This document shows positions 50,527-59,023 of a stretch of DNA of 64,000 nt, one piece after another. Where the stretch lies: assembly GCA_030424865.1 (NCBI GenBank), contig JAUHVR010000005.1:163218-227217 (forward strand), in the 5' to 3' direction. Each line of letters opens with the position of its first letter. Position 1 is the first letter of the stretch. The notes under the pieces were generated by a model. The model saw only the letters and a program-made list of their open reading frames with translations. It ran no database searches and had not been told where the DNA came from. The DNA is from Alphaproteobacteria bacterium (GTDB lineage Bacteria; Pseudomonadota; Alphaproteobacteria; Rhodobacterales; Rhodobacteraceae). The position numbers were made by a program, and so were the translations under genes.

Positions 50527-50754
50527 CTGAAACGACCTGCCAATCCCATGCCGGACTTTGTGCACGCTGCGTTGCAGTCTCATGGCCTGCAAGGACAGTA
50601 TGACGCCCGACCCTGGTATCAGCGCAACGACTATCTGGGCTGGATCAATCGAGCCAAACGCGACGAAACCAGGCAGAAACGACTGACCCAGATGCTGAAC
50701 GAACTCAAGGCCGGGGACGTCTACATGAAGATGGCGTGGCGCCCCAAGCTTTAG
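50527..50754 (+). CDS. Small YdeI/OmpD-associated-family (OmdA-like) protein
   Basis: Protein of about 75 residues resembling the C-terminal domain of the YdeI/OmpD-associated family (PDFVHAALQSHGLQGQ, then YLGWINRAKRDETRQKRLTQ). No function is established for this domain. It lies 61 bases after crtC on the same strand. Start choice is open: CTG at 50527 has AGGAG at ideal spacing, ATG at 50548 has none, and TTG at 50503 would add eight residues. It is shorter than most relatives, so it may be a lone domain or remnant. Confidence 0.65.
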   Translation: MKRPANPMPDFVHAALQSHGLQGQYDARPWYQRNDYLGWINRAKRDETRQKRLTQMLNELKAGDVYMKMAWRPKL

Positions 50755-50763
50755 CGGTCGGCG

Positions 50764-50895
50764 CTAGGCAGCGTCTTTGGCGGCCACCTCTTTCGCTTCT
50801 GCGCCGCCAACGGCAACGGCTTCGTTGCCGAGCGTCAGGCAAATGCGCCCTTTGCGTTTGGTCTTGGTCCTGTCCCTGCAAGACGCCCGGGCCAT
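50764..50895 (-). CDS. Possible small basic protein, unknown
   Basis: A 43-residue open frame with a basic start (RDRTKTKRKGRICLTLGNEA) and an alanine- and glutamate-rich end. It is the only open frame in the 296-base gap between the YdeI-like gene and the cryptochrome gene that looks compositionally protein-like. No clear ribosome binding site was seen and I do not recognise it. Confidence 0.25.
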   Translation of the reverse strand: MARASCRDRTKTKRKGRICLTLGNEAVAVGGAEAKEVAAKDAA

Positions 50896-51050
50896 AGGCG
50901 GTCCGTGCACCGCCCCTTGGACTGTGGTGGCACCACATTGGTCAGACCTGCAGCCGGACGCCCAAGGCATCACGACCGCAATGGCAAACGGGCGCCAAAA
51001 AATTTCACATGAAAAGTTGACCTGAAAAAAATTGGAATATTTCCTCTCTC

Positions 51051-52583
51051 ATGAAAGACACCGACGCGCCCAAATTACTGGTTGTATTAGGCGATCAGCT
51101 GTCGTTGAACCTGGCGTCCCTGCGCCGGGCCGATCCTTATCGCGACATCATCCTGATGGCGGAAGTGTCGGAAGAAACGACCTATGTCCGCCACCACAAG
51201 AAGAAGATTGCCTTTGTGCTGTCGGCCATGCGTCATTTCGCAGAAGAGCTGAAGCTGTACGGCTGGCCGATCCGCTATGTCAGGCTGAACGACCCCGAGA
51301 ACACGGGCAGTCTGATGGGCGAAATCGAACGCGCCCGGCACGAGCTTGGGATCAAAGATGTGGTGGTCACCACTCCGGGTGAGCACCGGCTGGTGGCGCA
51401 ATTCGCCAATATTCCCTGGCTTGAGATGCTGGAGGATGACCGTTTTCTGGCAGGTCATGAAGACTTCAACGGATGGGCTGATGACCGCAAGCACTTGCGG
51501 ATGGAGTACTTCTATCGCGAGATGCGCCGCAAGACCGGGCTGTTGATGGATGGGTCCGAACCGCTGGGCGGCCAATGGAACTATGACGCCGAGAACCGAA
51601 AACCCGCCAAGGCTGACTTGTTCCGGCCCGAACCGCTGAAGTTTGAACCCGACGCGGTCACCCGCGATGTACTGCAGCTGGTCGAGGGACGCTTTGACAA
51701 CCACTTTGGCACGCTGCGCCCGTTCTGGTTTGCGGTGACGCGCAAGAACGCGCTGGCCGCGCTCGAGCATTTCGTGGATACCGCCCTGCCCCACTTTGGG
51801 GACTATCAGGACGCCATGCTACAGGACGCGCCGTTTCTGTATCACTCGGTCCTGTCGCTGTATCTGAATGCCGGGCTTCTTCATCCGATGGAGATGTGCC
51901 GCCGGGTCGAGCGCGCCCATTCCGAAGGGCACGCCCCCCTGAATGCAGCCGAAGGCTACATCCGCCAGATCATCGGCTGGCGCGAATATGTGCGGGGCAT
52001 CTATTGGCGCGAGATGCCGGGTTACACCAAGTCCAACTATCTGAACGCGACACGCCCCCTGCCCGAGTTCTACTGGAGCGCCATGACCGACATGACCTGC
52101 ATGGCGGCCACCATCGACCAGACCCGGGACGAGGCTTATGCCCATCACATTCAACGACTGATGGTGACCGGCAATTTCGCCCTTTTGGCCGGAATCGACC
52201 CGGTGCAGGTTCATGAATGGTATCTGGCGGTCTACGCCGATGCCTATGAATGGGTCGAAGCCCCCAATGTGATCGGGATGAGCCAGTTCGCAGATGGCGG
52301 ACTGTTGGGGTCCAAGCCCTATGCGGCCAGTGGCAATTACATCAACAAGATGTCGGATTACTGTGGGTCGTGCCGATACGACGTCAGCAAGAAAACCGGC
52401 GAAGGCGCCTGTCCCTTCAACGTGCTGTATTGGGATTTTCTGAAGCGCAACGAAGAGAAGCTGCGCAGCAACCCAAGGCTGGGTACGGCCTATCACACAT
52501 GGGACAAGATGAGTGCCGAAAAGCAGCAGGACTATCTCGGCAGTGCCGCCGCTTATCTGCAGACCCTGACTGACCAGCCCTGA
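51051..52583 (+). CDS. Iron-sulfur bacterial cryptochrome/photolyase (CryB/PhrB family)
   Basis: Flavoprotein of 510 residues of the FeS-BCP group, which includes the (6-4) photolyase PhrB of Agrobacterium and CryB of R. sphaeroides; the latter affects photosynthesis gene expression. The N-terminal alpha/beta domain begins LLVVLGDQLSLNLASL. The C-terminal helical FAD domain has the four cluster cysteines C350, C438, C441 and C454 (DMTCMAAT, YCGSCRYDV, GACPFNVLYW). It could repair UV damage, sense blue light, or both. It is convergent with cydB. No operator of the PpsR type is visible in front of it. Confidence 0.93.
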   Translation: MKDTDAPKLLVVLGDQLSLNLASLRRADPYRDIILMAEVSEETTYVRHHKKKIAFVLSAMRHFAEELKLYGWPIRYVRLNDPENTGSLMGEIERARHELGIKDVVVTTPGEHRLVAQFANIPWLEMLEDDRFLAGHEDFNGWADDRKHLRMEYFYREMRRKTGLLMDGSEPLGGQWNYDAENRKPAKADLFRPEPLKFEPDAVTRDVLQLVEGRFDNHFGTLRPFWFAVTRKNALAALEHFVDTALPHFGDYQDAMLQDAPFLYHSVLSLYLNAGLLHPMEMCRRVERAHSEGHAPLNAAEGYIRQIIGWREYVRGIYWREMPGYTKSNYLNATRPLPEFYWSAMTDMTCMAATIDQTRDEAYAHHIQRLMVTGNFALLAGIDPVQVHEWYLAVYADAYEWVEAPNVIGMSQFADGGLLGSKPYAASGNYINKMSDYCGSCRYDVSKKTGEGACPFNVLYWDFLKRNEEKLRSNPRLGTAYHTWDKMSAEKQQDYLGSAAAYLQTLTDQP

Positions 52584-52593
52584 CCCGTTGCTC

Positions 52594-52630
52594 CTTTGGC
52601 CTGACGCGCTCTGCGCGTGTCGGGCCAAAG
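52594..52630. terminator. Bidirectional hairpin between the cryptochrome gene and cydB
   Basis: CTTTGGCC pairs with GGCCAAAG and, inside, ACGCGC pairs with GCGCGT around a 3-base loop. It occupies the 53 bases between two convergent stops and can serve both transcripts, although T runs are short. Confidence 0.7.
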
Positions 52631-52636
52631 CAGGGA

Positions 52637-53650
52637 TCAATCGTAGCGCAATTCGGTCGCCTTGCCCCGGAACACGTAATAGGCCAGCGCGGTGTAGCCC
52701 ATGATCACCGGCACAACGAAACAGGCGCCGACCAGGATGATCAACAAGCTTTCGGGGGCCGCCGCGGCTTCGTAGATCGTCAGCTTTTCCGGGACGACAT
52801 AGGGGTAAAAGCTATAGGCCATCCCCAGGTAAGCCAGAGCAAAGACCGCAGTCGAAGCGCCAAAGGGCACCCAGCTCAACCGGTCCCGGTCAAAGGGCAT
52901 CCGCCGCAGGATCACGAACAGGCCGACAATCAGGCCAAGCGAGATCACGGGAAGCGGCGCAAGAAGCAGCACCTCGGGCAGGGTGAACCACTTTTCAAAG
53001 ATGCGCGGCGACACAAACGGCGTGGCCACCGAAACCGCCCCGATGCCCAGGATCACCCCCCAAAGCGACTCGCACGCCCATTGCACCGCTTTCAGCTGCA
53101 GGGCGCCCTCGGTCTTGTGGATCAGCCAGGTCGATCCGATAAAGCTGTATCCGACCGCCAGGAACACCGCCGTCAGCGTTGCGAATGCGTAGGTGGCCAG
53201 CGTCATTTGCAGACCCATGATGTAAAGCCCCAGCATGAACCCCTGTGACAGTGCGCTCATCAGGGATCCGAAAAAAAACAGCCGGTTCCAAAGCCGCTTG
53301 TGATGATCGCGCGCCTTGGCGCGGAACTCAAAGGCCACGCCTCGCAGGATCAGGCCGACCAGCATGACAAAGACCGGCAGGTAGAGGGCCGTCAGGATCA
53401 CACCATGAGCCACAGGAAAGGCCACCAACAGCAGACCGACGGCCATCACCAGCCAGGTTTCGTTTGCATCCCAGAACGGCCCGATCGATCCGATCATCTT
53501 GTTCTGCTCTTCCGCCTCGGCCAGCGGAAACAGGATGCCGACACCCAGGTCAAACCCATCAAGGACAACATAGATCAGGATCGACAGCCCCATGAGCGAG
53601 GCAAAAGCCCAGGGCAGCCACTCGGCGGGATTGGAAAAATCGGGGATCAT
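52637..53650 (-). CDS. cydB: Cytochrome bd ubiquinol oxidase subunit II
   Basis: Membrane subunit of 337 residues that pairs with CydA in the quinol oxidase. It has the typical start LPWAFASLMGLSILIYVVLD followed by GFDLGVGILFPL, then GPFWDANETWLVMAVG, and eight to nine helices. The ATG at 53650 lies four bases after the cydA stop behind GGAG. Oxidising quinol without proton pumping, it would scavenge oxygen and drain an over-reduced quinone pool. Confidence 0.95.
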   Translation of the reverse strand: MIPDFSNPAEWLPWAFASLMGLSILIYVVLDGFDLGVGILFPLAEAEEQNKMIGSIGPFWDANETWLVMAVGLLLVAFPVAHGVILTALYLPVFVMLVGLILRGVAFEFRAKARDHHKRLWNRLFFFGSLMSALSQGFMLGLYIMGLQMTLATYAFATLTAVFLAVGYSFIGSTWLIHKTEGALQLKAVQWACESLWGVILGIGAVSVATPFVSPRIFEKWFTLPEVLLLAPLPVISLGLIVGLFVILRRMPFDRDRLSWVPFGASTAVFALAYLGMAYSFYPYVVPEKLTIYEAAAAPESLLIILVGACFVVPVIMGYTALAYYVFRGKATELRYD

Positions 53651-53654
53651 GGTG

Positions 53655-55091
53655 CTACTCCGCTGGTCCGAAAACGGCGACCTGCGCCTTGCCGGAATGG
53701 GACATGTCATCGGCGCGGCCCACATCCCCGCGCGCGGCCTTGCGCACGAGGTAGATGATCACGCTGACATAAGCGACAAGCAGGGCGGCATAGATCGCCA
53801 GATAGGTGATCAGTGTTCCGGCCACCAAGGGCGCGGGCACCTCGGCCACGGCTTCGTAGGTCGTCATGACCCCCTGCACCAACCAGGGCTGTCGGCCAAT
53901 CTCGGTGGTGTACCACCCGGCCAGGGTTGCCACCCAGCCCGAAAAGGCCATGGGAACAAGCGCGTAAAGCACCGGTTTCGGAAGCCCATCGACAGCCAGC
54001 CAATGCCGTTCTTCGGCAAAGGCGTGCCGGCCTCGTCGCCGCCACATCAGGAACACCGCCGTCCAGCTGATCAGCAACATCGCAAGCCCGGTCCCGACCA
54101 TCACGCGGAAGGACCAGAACACCATTGCGACGGGCGGGTGCATCGGCGTGCCGTCTTCTGCCACAAAGGCGTTCAGGCCTTTGACCTCTCCCTCCCAGTC
54201 GTGGGTCAGGATAAACGAGGCCAGACCGGGAATGCCGACCTCGGCATGGTTTTCACGCGCCGCGTCATCAGGCAAGGCAAACAGCAGCAAAGGCGCGCCT
54301 GCCTGGGTGACCCAGACCCCTTCCATCGCTGCGATTTTGGCGGGCTGATACTCTTTGGTGTTCAGCCCGTGCATATCGCCCATAAAGATCTGAACCGGAA
54401 TCACCAATGCGCCCAGAACCAGACCCACCTTCAGCGTTGTGCGCACATCGCGCGACCGATCCCCAAGCAGCCAGCGAAAGGCCGAAACCCCGGCAATCAG
54501 GAAGGCCACCGTCAAGGCCGAGGCCATCCACATATGTGCAAACCGGTAGGGCATCGAGGGGTTGAAAATGATCTCCCACCAGTTGGTGGCATAGGCAACG
54601 CCGTCGATCATTTCAAAACCCTGTGGCGTGTGCATCCAGGAATTCAGAACAATGATCCAGAACGCCGAAACCGTCGTGCCAAAGGCAACCAACCCGGTTG
54701 CCAGCATGTGCAGCCACCCTGGCACCCGCGAAAATCCAAACAGCATGATGCCGACAAAGACCGCCTCAAGGAAAAAGGCCGTCAGCACCTCATAAGCCAG
54801 CAGTGGTCCGGCGATGTTGCCGACTTTCTCCATGAAGCCCGGCCAGTTTGTGCCGAACTGGAACGACATGGTGATGCCTGACACCACGCCCATGGCAAAG
54901 CTCAGCGCAAAGATCTTTACCCAGAAGCGATAGGCATTCATCCATTTTTCGTCCTGCGTCTGTGCAAAGCGCAGGCGAAAGAAAAACAACACCCATCCCA
55001 GTGCAATGGTGATAGTCGGGAACAGGATATGGAACGAGATATTGGCCGCAAACTGAATACGGCTGAGGATCAGTGTATCAAGGACGTCCAT
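53655..55091 (-). CDS. cydA: Cytochrome bd ubiquinol oxidase subunit I
   Basis: Heme-bearing subunit of 478 residues with about nine helices. Recognisable are LSRIQFAANISFHILFPTIT with the heme-ligand His, FWIIVLNSWMHTPQGF, and GRQPWLVQGVMTT near the end. The length is nearer to the short-Q-loop (CIO-like) branch than to E. coli CydA with 522 residues. It starts 14 bases after the stop of the GbsR-type regulator, so gbsR-like gene, cydA and cydB form an operon placed between carotenoid genes. Confidence 0.95.
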   Translation of the reverse strand: MDVLDTLILSRIQFAANISFHILFPTITIALGWVLFFFRLRFAQTQDEKWMNAYRFWVKIFALSFAMGVVSGITMSFQFGTNWPGFMEKVGNIAGPLLAYEVLTAFFLEAVFVGIMLFGFSRVPGWLHMLATGLVAFGTTVSAFWIIVLNSWMHTPQGFEMIDGVAYATNWWEIIFNPSMPYRFAHMWMASALTVAFLIAGVSAFRWLLGDRSRDVRTTLKVGLVLGALVIPVQIFMGDMHGLNTKEYQPAKIAAMEGVWVTQAGAPLLLFALPDDAARENHAEVGIPGLASFILTHDWEGEVKGLNAFVAEDGTPMHPPVAMVFWSFRVMVGTGLAMLLISWTAVFLMWRRRGRHAFAEERHWLAVDGLPKPVLYALVPMAFSGWVATLAGWYTTEIGRQPWLVQGVMTTYEAVAEVPAPLVAGTLITYLAIYAALLVAYVSVIIYLVRKAARGDVGRADDMSHSGKAQVAVFGPAE

Positions 55092-55105
55092 GATTTTGCC
55101 TCGGG

Positions 55106-55657
55106 TTACGAACGGGGTTTGAGCGAGGGCACGATGGCCCCTGCCTTGTCGATCAATCCGGCGATCTTGCTGCCGACCGTCATCAGCTTGACCAATCGCT
55201 CGGTCTCGAGCCGCTCCATGTCGTCGTAAAATCCGGTCATCAGCTCGATCAATTCGCGCAACTCGGCAATGCGTGCCTCGGCGTAGTTGTCACCGGCCGG
55301 GCCCTGCATTTCCAACTGGCGCAGCTTTGTCAGTGTCGGGTCGATTTCGCGCTTCTTGCGTTCGGCAATCAGGGTGCGGACAATCTCCCACAGGTCTTCG
55401 GGGGTGGTGAAGTAGTCTCGCCGATCGCCGGGCGTGTGTTTAAGCCGAACCAGGTTCCACGATTGCAGCTCTTTCAATCCCATCGAGGTGTTGGAGCGGC
55501 TGACGCCCAGCGCCTCGGTGATCTGTTCGGCATTCAAAGGGACTTTGCTGAGGAACAGAACAGCATAGATCTGCCCCACGGTGCGGTTGATCCCCCAGCG
55601 GCTGCCCATCTCGCCGAAATGCAGCACAAATTCCTGATGAAGCGGTGTCAGTTGCAT
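55106..55657 (-). CDS. GbsR/MarR-type transcriptional regulator
   Basis: Winged-helix DNA-binding protein of 183 residues. The N-terminal half has the helix-turn-helix NAEQITEALGVSRSNTSMGL and the wing LVRLKHTPGDRRDYF; the C-terminal half is a long helical dimerisation region. GbsR-family proteins often sense small osmolytes, but the ligand here is unknown. It is the first gene of the cydAB operon. A perfect 18-bp palindrome 23 bases before its ATG is a likely autoregulatory operator. Confidence 0.88.
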   Translation of the reverse strand: MQLTPLHQEFVLHFGEMGSRWGINRTVGQIYAVLFLSKVPLNAEQITEALGVSRSNTSMGLKELQSWNLVRLKHTPGDRRDYFTTPEDLWEIVRTLIAERKKREIDPTLTKLRQLEMQGPAGDNYAEARIAELRELIELMTGFYDDMERLETERLVKLMTVGSKIAGLIDKAGAIVPSLKPRS

Positions 55658-55680
55658 CGAAACCCTTGTTTACGTGAAAG

Positions 55681-55698
55681 TTTCAGAAATTTCTGAAA
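55681..55698. promoter_or_regulatory. Perfect palindrome, likely operator of the GbsR-type regulator
   Basis: TTTCAGAAATTTCTGAAA is an uninterrupted 18-base inverted repeat immediately upstream of the regulator gene. It stands out in GC-rich DNA. Binding by the regulator is inference. Confidence 0.65.
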
Positions 55699-55794
55699 TC
55701 CATGTAGTCAAGAATCGCGCCGCGAAAAAGGTGGTGCGTCAATTTGGTGACTCCTGCAGGCACCAATTGAGGGCTGACCGGAAGGCGCCCCTGC

Positions 55795-56268
55795 TCAGGA
55801 GCTTGTGATGGGCTTGACGTCCGGGTTGCGCTGCCAGACCGAGAAGTTCAACGCCGAGGCAACCGAAACCCAGATCAGGTAGGGCACAAACATCAACCCC
55901 GACCATGTGTCGACCTGGAACAGGCTGACCATCGTTGCGGCCACGGACAGCCACAGGGCGGCAATAATCACCATCCCGGCGCGCATGTTGCGCAAGCCAA
56001 AAAAGACCGGTGTCCACAGCGTGTTCAAGGCGATCTGCAAAGCCCAAAAGGCCAGCGCGATCCCTGCATCGGCCTGGCCAACGACACGCGCGCCCGCGAC
56101 CGACATCAGCACATAAAGTGTCATCCAAGCCACCGGGAACAGCCACTTGGGCGGTGTCCAGGACGGCTTGTCCAGGCTTTCGTACCAGGCACCAGGTTGA
56201 AACATTGATCCCGTTGTTGCGGCCGCCAGGCACGCCAGCAAAAAGATGAAAAACGCGAACCAATCCAT
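55795..56268 (-). CDS. tspO: TspO/MBR family tryptophan-rich sensory protein (CrtK)
   Basis: Membrane protein of 157 residues with five helices and the family motifs WYESLDKPSWTPPKWLFPVA and ALNTLWTPVFFGLRNMRAG. In R. sphaeroides TspO modulates photosynthesis gene expression with oxygen, probably through porphyrin handling. It follows crtB by four bases, the crtI-crtB-tspO order of Rhodobacter. Confidence 0.94.
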   Translation of the reverse strand: MDWFAFFIFLLACLAAATTGSMFQPGAWYESLDKPSWTPPKWLFPVAWMTLYVLMSVAGARVVGQADAGIALAFWALQIALNTLWTPVFFGLRNMRAGMVIIAALWLSVAATMVSLFQVDTWSGLMFVPYLIWVSVASALNFSVWQRNPDVKPITSS

Positions 56269-56272
56269 GTGC

Positions 56273-57328
56273 TCACTTCGCCCCCTTGAGGTGATCCGCG
56301 TATAGCGCGCGGCGCCGATGCTGATCCTGATGCTCTAGCTGTGCAAGCGCCTCGATGAAAGCCCCCGAGCGTCCGTCCCCCCAGGACGACACACGCGCCG
56401 GCAGAACACAGGCTGCTTCGACCAGAAAGGCGACCTCAGGCAAAGGATCGGCATATAGAACTGCCGACTGCGGCATCGCGCTGATCGCGGCCCCATGGGT
56501 CATCGCACGGGCCATCAGGCGCAGCTTGGTGGCGCCTTTGGTATGGGCCCTGCGCGAGATTGAATCGTATCCATGCGCCGCCAGGTCCGTACCGATGCCC
56601 GCATAGACGTGGCGCGCGGCCAGTATGCCAAAACGGCAGTCCAGCGGCAGCTTGCGCACGCCTGCCTCGGATCGGATATACAGGCGCGCCGCCTCGTTCA
56701 GCAGCCGTTGCGCAATGGCGCGGATCTGCGGGGTCGCCTGCGGGTCGGCCAGAAAATTCGCGGGATCGATCCCGCTGCGTGTCAGCCACTCCAGCGGCAG
56801 ATACAATCGGCCCTCATGGGCGTCTTCGCCGATATCCCGGGCAATGTTCGTCAGTTGCATCGCAACACCCAGGTCCGCGGCCCGCGCAAGCGCATGTCGG
56901 TCCCGCACGCCCATCAAGACACACATCATGACCCCAACCGCCGAGGCCACCCGGGCAGAATAGGACACCAGATCCGAAAATGTCTCGTACCGGCGTTCCA
57001 GCGCGTCCCAGGCCAACCCCTCCAACAGCGCATCCGGCAGCGCCTGGGGCATGTCAAAACTCTCGACCACCGCCGCAAACGCGCGATCTGCCGGAGCATC
57101 CTTGGGCCGACCTGCGTAGATCCGCTCAAGCCGGTCCCGAAGACGCAGCACCGCGCCGGACTTGTCCGAGTGCAGATCAACTGCGTCATCGGCCAGCCGA
57201 CAGAAGGCATAAAGCGCCAATGCCGGATCCCGCACCCGGCGCGGCAAGACCTTGGATGCCGTGTGGAACGAACGCGACCCGTGGCGGATGGACTGCGTAC
57301 AATGGTCCAGATCATGAGGATCAATCAT
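56273..57328 (-). CDS. crtB: 15-cis-phytoene synthase
   Basis: Condenses two geranylgeranyl diphosphates to phytoene, the first carotenoid-specific step. The 351-residue protein has the aspartate-rich motifs CRLADDAVDLHSD and LTNIARDIGEDAHEGRLYLP. It overlaps crtI by four bases, so the two are translationally coupled. It is followed by tspO. Confidence 0.95.
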   Translation of the reverse strand: MIDPHDLDHCTQSIRHGSRSFHTASKVLPRRVRDPALALYAFCRLADDAVDLHSDKSGAVLRLRDRLERIYAGRPKDAPADRAFAAVVESFDMPQALPDALLEGLAWDALERRYETFSDLVSYSARVASAVGVMMCVLMGVRDRHALARAADLGVAMQLTNIARDIGEDAHEGRLYLPLEWLTRSGIDPANFLADPQATPQIRAIAQRLLNEAARLYIRSEAGVRKLPLDCRFGILAARHVYAGIGTDLAAHGYDSISRRAHTKGATKLRLMARAMTHGAAISAMPQSAVLYADPLPEVAFLVEAACVLPARVSSWGDGRSGAFIEALAQLEHQDQHRRRALYADHLKGAK

Positions 57329-58878
57329 GTCACGTACTCCGCATCGGGGACCAGTTTGGCCAAGACCTCGGACGAGGTGACAACGCTGGGAATACCCGCC
57401 CCCGGATGGGTGCCGGCACCGACGATATACAGCCCTTTGGCCTCTTCGCTGATGTTGTGCGGGCGGAACCAGGCGGATTGAAAGATCCGCGGCTCCAGCG
57501 AAAACCCGGCACCATAGGGGCTGAGATAACGGTCGGAAAAGGTTTGAGGGGTGAAAACTTCGCTTTCTGTCAGGTGCGCCTGAAACCCCGGCAACAGCTT
57601 GTCATCCAGCACCTGCGCCAATTTTTGGCGATAGGTCTCTTGCACTGCATTCCAGTCCACGGGCCTGTCCCCACACAGGTTGGGCACCGGAGACAACGCA
57701 TAAAAGGTATCGTCCCCGGCAGGGGCTACACTGGGGTCAGTCACGCCGGGCCGGTGCAGGTAGATCGACATATCCTCGGCCAGGTGACGCTTCATGAAAA
57801 TGTCATGCAGCAATCCGCGATAGCGCGGTCCGTTCAGGATGGTGTGATGCCCCACATCCCGCCATTTTTCTGCGGTGCCCCGGGTGCCGAAGTACCAGAC
57901 AAACAAGCCCATCGACCACCGTGACCGCCGCAATCGGGCGCTGGTCCACCGACGTCGGGGACGCTGCAACAGGCGATCATAGGTGTGGCCCGGATCGGCG
58001 TTTGACACCACGGTCCGCGCCTCCCACGTCCGGCCTGTGGTATCGCGTACGCCGGTCACCTGATCCCCGCGGGTTTCGATCGCATCGACTTCGCAGCCAA
58101 GCTGCACCCGACCGCCCTGCGCATGGATCACGCGCACCATGGCATCGGCCAGCGCCTGCACCCCGCCCATGACGTAGTGTACGCCAAAGGCCTTTTCGAG
58201 ATGCGACACAAGGATATACATCGAAGTCACGTGGGTCGGATCCCCGCCAATGAAAAGTGGATGAAACGACAGCGCCATGCGCAGCCGAGGGTCCCTTACC
58301 CGCGCGGCGGCATGGGCATAGACCGAGCGGTCGGCCCGATACCAGACAAAGCCGGGCAGTTCCTTGACCAGATCCATCAGTTTGTTCATCGGGCGGCGCC
58401 CCAGCCCCTCGAACCCGAATTGGTAACGCTTTTCGCTGTCGGCCAGAAAGGCCTCGTACCCAGCAACATCATCCGGGCTGAGACGCGCCACCTCGGCCCG
58501 CATGGCCGCTTCGCCCTGACGCACTGCAAATGTGCTGCCGTCGTCCCAGCGGATTTCGTAGTAAGGATCCAGCGGTCGCAAATCGACATCCCGGTCAAAA
58601 TCGCGCCCGCAGTCCCGCCACAACTGGCGAAACACCTGCGGAACTGTCAGGATCGTTGGCCCCAAATCAAACCGGTGGCCGCCCTTGCTGATCGACGACC
58701 CACGCCCACCGGCCCGATCCAGCCGATCCAGCACCGTTACGCGATAGCCCTTGGCCCCCAGCCGCATGGCCGCCGACAGCCCGCCCAAACCTGCACCAAC
58801 CACCACAGCCGCGTGGCGTGGATCAGCGGACAAGGCTTCGGAGGACTCAAAACAAGCGTCTTCAAGTCGTTTCAACAT
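57325..58878 (-). CDS. crtI: Phytoene desaturase
   Basis: FAD enzyme that introduces three to four double bonds into phytoene. The 517-residue protein begins after a short leader with AVVVGAGLGGLSAAMRLGAK, has RFDLGPTILTVPQVF and ends with YIVGAGTHPGAGIPSVVTSS, the family FAD-binding signature. ATG 58878 (MLKRLED) gives the normal size, with GGAAGG directly in front at very short distance; the open frame runs on upstream through the operator but without homology. It is divergent from crtA. Confidence 0.94.
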   Translation of the reverse strand: MLKRLEDACFESSEALSADPRHAAVVVGAGLGGLSAAMRLGAKGYRVTVLDRLDRAGGRGSSISKGGHRFDLGPTILTVPQVFRQLWRDCGRDFDRDVDLRPLDPYYEIRWDDGSTFAVRQGEAAMRAEVARLSPDDVAGYEAFLADSEKRYQFGFEGLGRRPMNKLMDLVKELPGFVWYRADRSVYAHAAARVRDPRLRMALSFHPLFIGGDPTHVTSMYILVSHLEKAFGVHYVMGGVQALADAMVRVIHAQGGRVQLGCEVDAIETRGDQVTGVRDTTGRTWEARTVVSNADPGHTYDRLLQRPRRRWTSARLRRSRWSMGLFVWYFGTRGTAEKWRDVGHHTILNGPRYRGLLHDIFMKRHLAEDMSIYLHRPGVTDPSVAPAGDDTFYALSPVPNLCGDRPVDWNAVQETYRQKLAQVLDDKLLPGFQAHLTESEVFTPQTFSDRYLSPYGAGFSLEPRIFQSAWFRPHNISEEAKGLYIVGAGTHPGAGIPSVVTSSEVLAKLVPDAEYVT

Positions 58879-58893
58879 CCTTCCACGATACAG

Positions 58894-58911
58894 TGTCCAT
58901 TTTGATTTACA
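58894..58911. promoter_or_regulatory. PpsR/CrtJ operator between crtI and crtA
   Basis: Exact TGT-N12-ACA sequence 16 bases before the crtI start. An imperfect partner (TGT-N12-GCA) lies at 58937-58954. Both could serve the divergent crtI and crtA promoters. Confidence 0.7.
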
Positions 58912-59023
58912 AACAAAACCTGTCGCAGCGAGAATATGTAAACTTTGCTTTGCATATGCCGTCATCCATGCAAAACTCATGTGACCAAACTTCCTGCTTT
59001 GAAAGGAAAATCCGATACAAACC

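Noticed and set aside
58937..58954. Second PpsR site before crtI
   Set aside because: Reads TGT-N12-GCA, so it is only an imperfect match and was not counted among the exact sites.
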